Source: an uncultured Verrucomicrobia subdivision 3 bacterium
GTDB taxonomy: Bacteria; Verrucomicrobiota; Verrucomicrobiae; Limisphaerales; CAMLLE01
NCBI GenBank assembly: GCA_946480555.1
Contig: CAMLLE010000182.1
Coordinates: forward strand, 1-6,513
Direction: 5' to 3'
DNA: 6,513 bases
Every line of letters starts with the position of its first letter. Position 1 is the stretch's first letter. The notes under the pieces were generated by a model. That model searched no databases. It saw nothing but the letters and a program-made list of their open reading frames with translations, and had not been told where the DNA came from. Shown here one piece after another: positions 5,598-6,513 of this stretch. The position numbers and the translations under genes are program-made.

Positions 5598-6513
5598 TGG
5601 ATTCGGCCTTTCCGATCCGGTGACCTTTTGCGCCGTAAAACGCGACGTACGCGTAAGCAATCAGCGGCACGACGAACGACAGTTGAAGATTTTTCGTCGC
5701 GTCTGCCACCCAGCCTTGAACCGGCGGAAGAATGGCGCCACCGAGAATCGCCATGACGAGCAGCGAGGAAACCTGGCTCTTGTAAACGCCAGTTCCTTCC
5801 AGCGCGAGCGAGAACGTGTTGGACCAACCGATCGAACTGAACAAGCCCACAGCCACCACGCACCACATTGCGGTTTTGCCCCCGACGAGAATCGCCGTCA
5901 GCAGCAGCACAACGACCGTTCCAGAGAAAATCGCCAGCGTGCGTCCGGCCAGCGATTTACCGAATCTGAAGAGCAACCAGCAGAGTCCGACAAACGGCAG
6001 GTAATTGCGAAACACCGCCCAGTTTTCAACGTAAATCTTCTTCCAGAGGACAAAGAATGGATAATCTGATTCACCGCGAAACGCATCAAGCGGCGCACTC
6101 TTGGCAATCCAAAGAAAAAAGTAAGCGACAATGGGAATAACGATCATCAGAACTTCTTTGCGTGCGCGGCTCATATCGCTCAGTTCCACCGCGCCCATGA
6201 AGCGACCGATCATGAGGCCGCCCCAATAGATCGCGACATATTTGCTCGCATCCAGTTCCGACAATCCCGCCACCGATGGCTGTCCCAGAAAGCTGATGAT
6301 GGCGCTGCCGACGGCGACTTCGCCGCCGACATACATGAAGATCGCAAGCACGCCCAGCAGCACGTGGGGAAACCTCAACGCGCCGGCGCCACCTTCGATC
6401 TTGCCTTCTCCAACATGTGGCAGGTGGATGAAGAAAAATACGGCCGCGAGCAGCAGGAAAATGATGCTGAATGCGAGGTAGGGAACCTTCACCGAATCTG
6501 CGCCGTGCGCGTC
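5590..6513 (-). CDS. MFS sugar permease, FucP/GluP-like, C-terminal part (runs off right edge)
   Basis: The window holds 307 residues of an inner-membrane sugar:proton symporter-type permease; the first five or so helices lie beyond the edge. The frame is open to the last base, and the first in-frame GTG (6492) is internal. Signatures of the fucose-galactose-glucose group are LGVLAIFMYVGGEVAVGS (53-70), YWGGLMIGRFMG (96-107), GLFSSIGWSNTFSLAL (223-238) and SSLLVMAILGGAILPPVQG (249-267). Hydrophobic segments lie at about 10-32, 48-76, 93-112, 120-140, 168-184, 192-211, 215-238, 250-267 and 278-294. That is two more than expected between the GRFMG helix and the GLFSS helix, so residues of about 120-185 look like an insertion. 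It overlaps the kinase gene, which implies translational coupling and a shared substrate, perhaps mannose or glucose released by the GH125 enzyme. Confidence 0.9.
   Translation of the reverse strand, partial: DAHGADSVKVPYLAFSIIFLLLAAVFFFIHLPHVGEGKIEGGAGALRFPHVLLGVLAIFMYVGGEVAVGSAIISFLGQPSVAGLSELDASKYVAIYWGGLMIGRFMGAVELSDMSRARKEVLMIVIPIVAYFFLWIAKSAPLDAFRGESDYPFFVLWKKIYVENWAVFRNYLPFVGLCWLLFRFGKSLAGRTLAIFSGTVVVLLLTAILVGGKTAMWCVVAVGLFSSIGWSNTFSLALEGTGVYKSQVSSLLVMAILGGAILPPVQGWVADATKNLQLSFVVPLIAYAYVAFYGAKGHRIGKAESNG
5607..5613 (-). promoter_or_regulatory. Shine-Dalgarno sequence setting the kinase start
   Basis: GGAAAGG on the minus strand ends 9 nt before the ATG at 5597. It lies inside the end of the permease gene and supports this start over the ATG at 5576, which has no such sequence. 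It is the clearest ribosome-binding site in the window. Confidence 0.5.

Noticed and set aside
4815..5756. Plus-strand open frame of 313 codons
   Set aside because: It is opposite the ROK kinase and the end of the permease; Arg/Ala-rich with no domain.

Overview
This 6.5-kb window is a piece of a glycan-degradation locus. Every gene reads on the minus strand. The genes, in transcription order (right to left), are: an MFS sugar permease cut off by the right edge, a ROK-family sugar kinase, a Tat-exported GH125 exo-alpha-mannosidase, a secreted basic-secretory-protein (BSP) type metallopeptidase, a 473-bp gap, a secreted GH43 beta-xylosidase/arabinofuranosidase, and the first 43 codons of a probable GH10 endo-xylanase cut off by the left edge. 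No RNA genes, CRISPR arrays or insertion sequences were seen.

The organism is most likely an environmental, polysaccharide-degrading Gram-negative bacterium; Verrucomicrobiota is my best guess. This is inference. It rests on moderately GC-rich DNA, mostly weak or absent Shine-Dalgarno sequences, a FucP-like permease and sugar kinase next to Tat- and Sec-exported hydrolases, and no SusC/SusD pair in the window. No 16S or marker gene is present to confirm it.

The locus appears to be two transcription units. Unit 1 (6513 to about 2214) is permease, kinase, GH125, BSP. The permease stop and the kinase start overlap by 8 bp, and the next two gaps are 73 and 56 bp. It would release mannose from alpha-1,6-linked mannosides outside the cytoplasm, import the sugar and phosphorylate it, with a protease alongside; that suggests mannoprotein or N-glycan scavenging. 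Unit 2 (1740 to beyond 1) is GH43 then GH10, separated by 44 bp: an exo/endo pair for xylan.

The gap at 1741-2213 separates the units. It holds a weak terminator-like hairpin behind unit 1, a diverged direct repeat, a GC-rich inverted repeat, and a 24-bp operator-like palindrome lying over a plausible promoter for unit 2. Nothing in the window is demonstrably a new system. The points most worth following are the mannosidase-plus-peptidase pairing, the kinase lacking the usual ROK zinc motif, the permease with an inserted pair of hydrophobic segments, and the palindrome in the gap.
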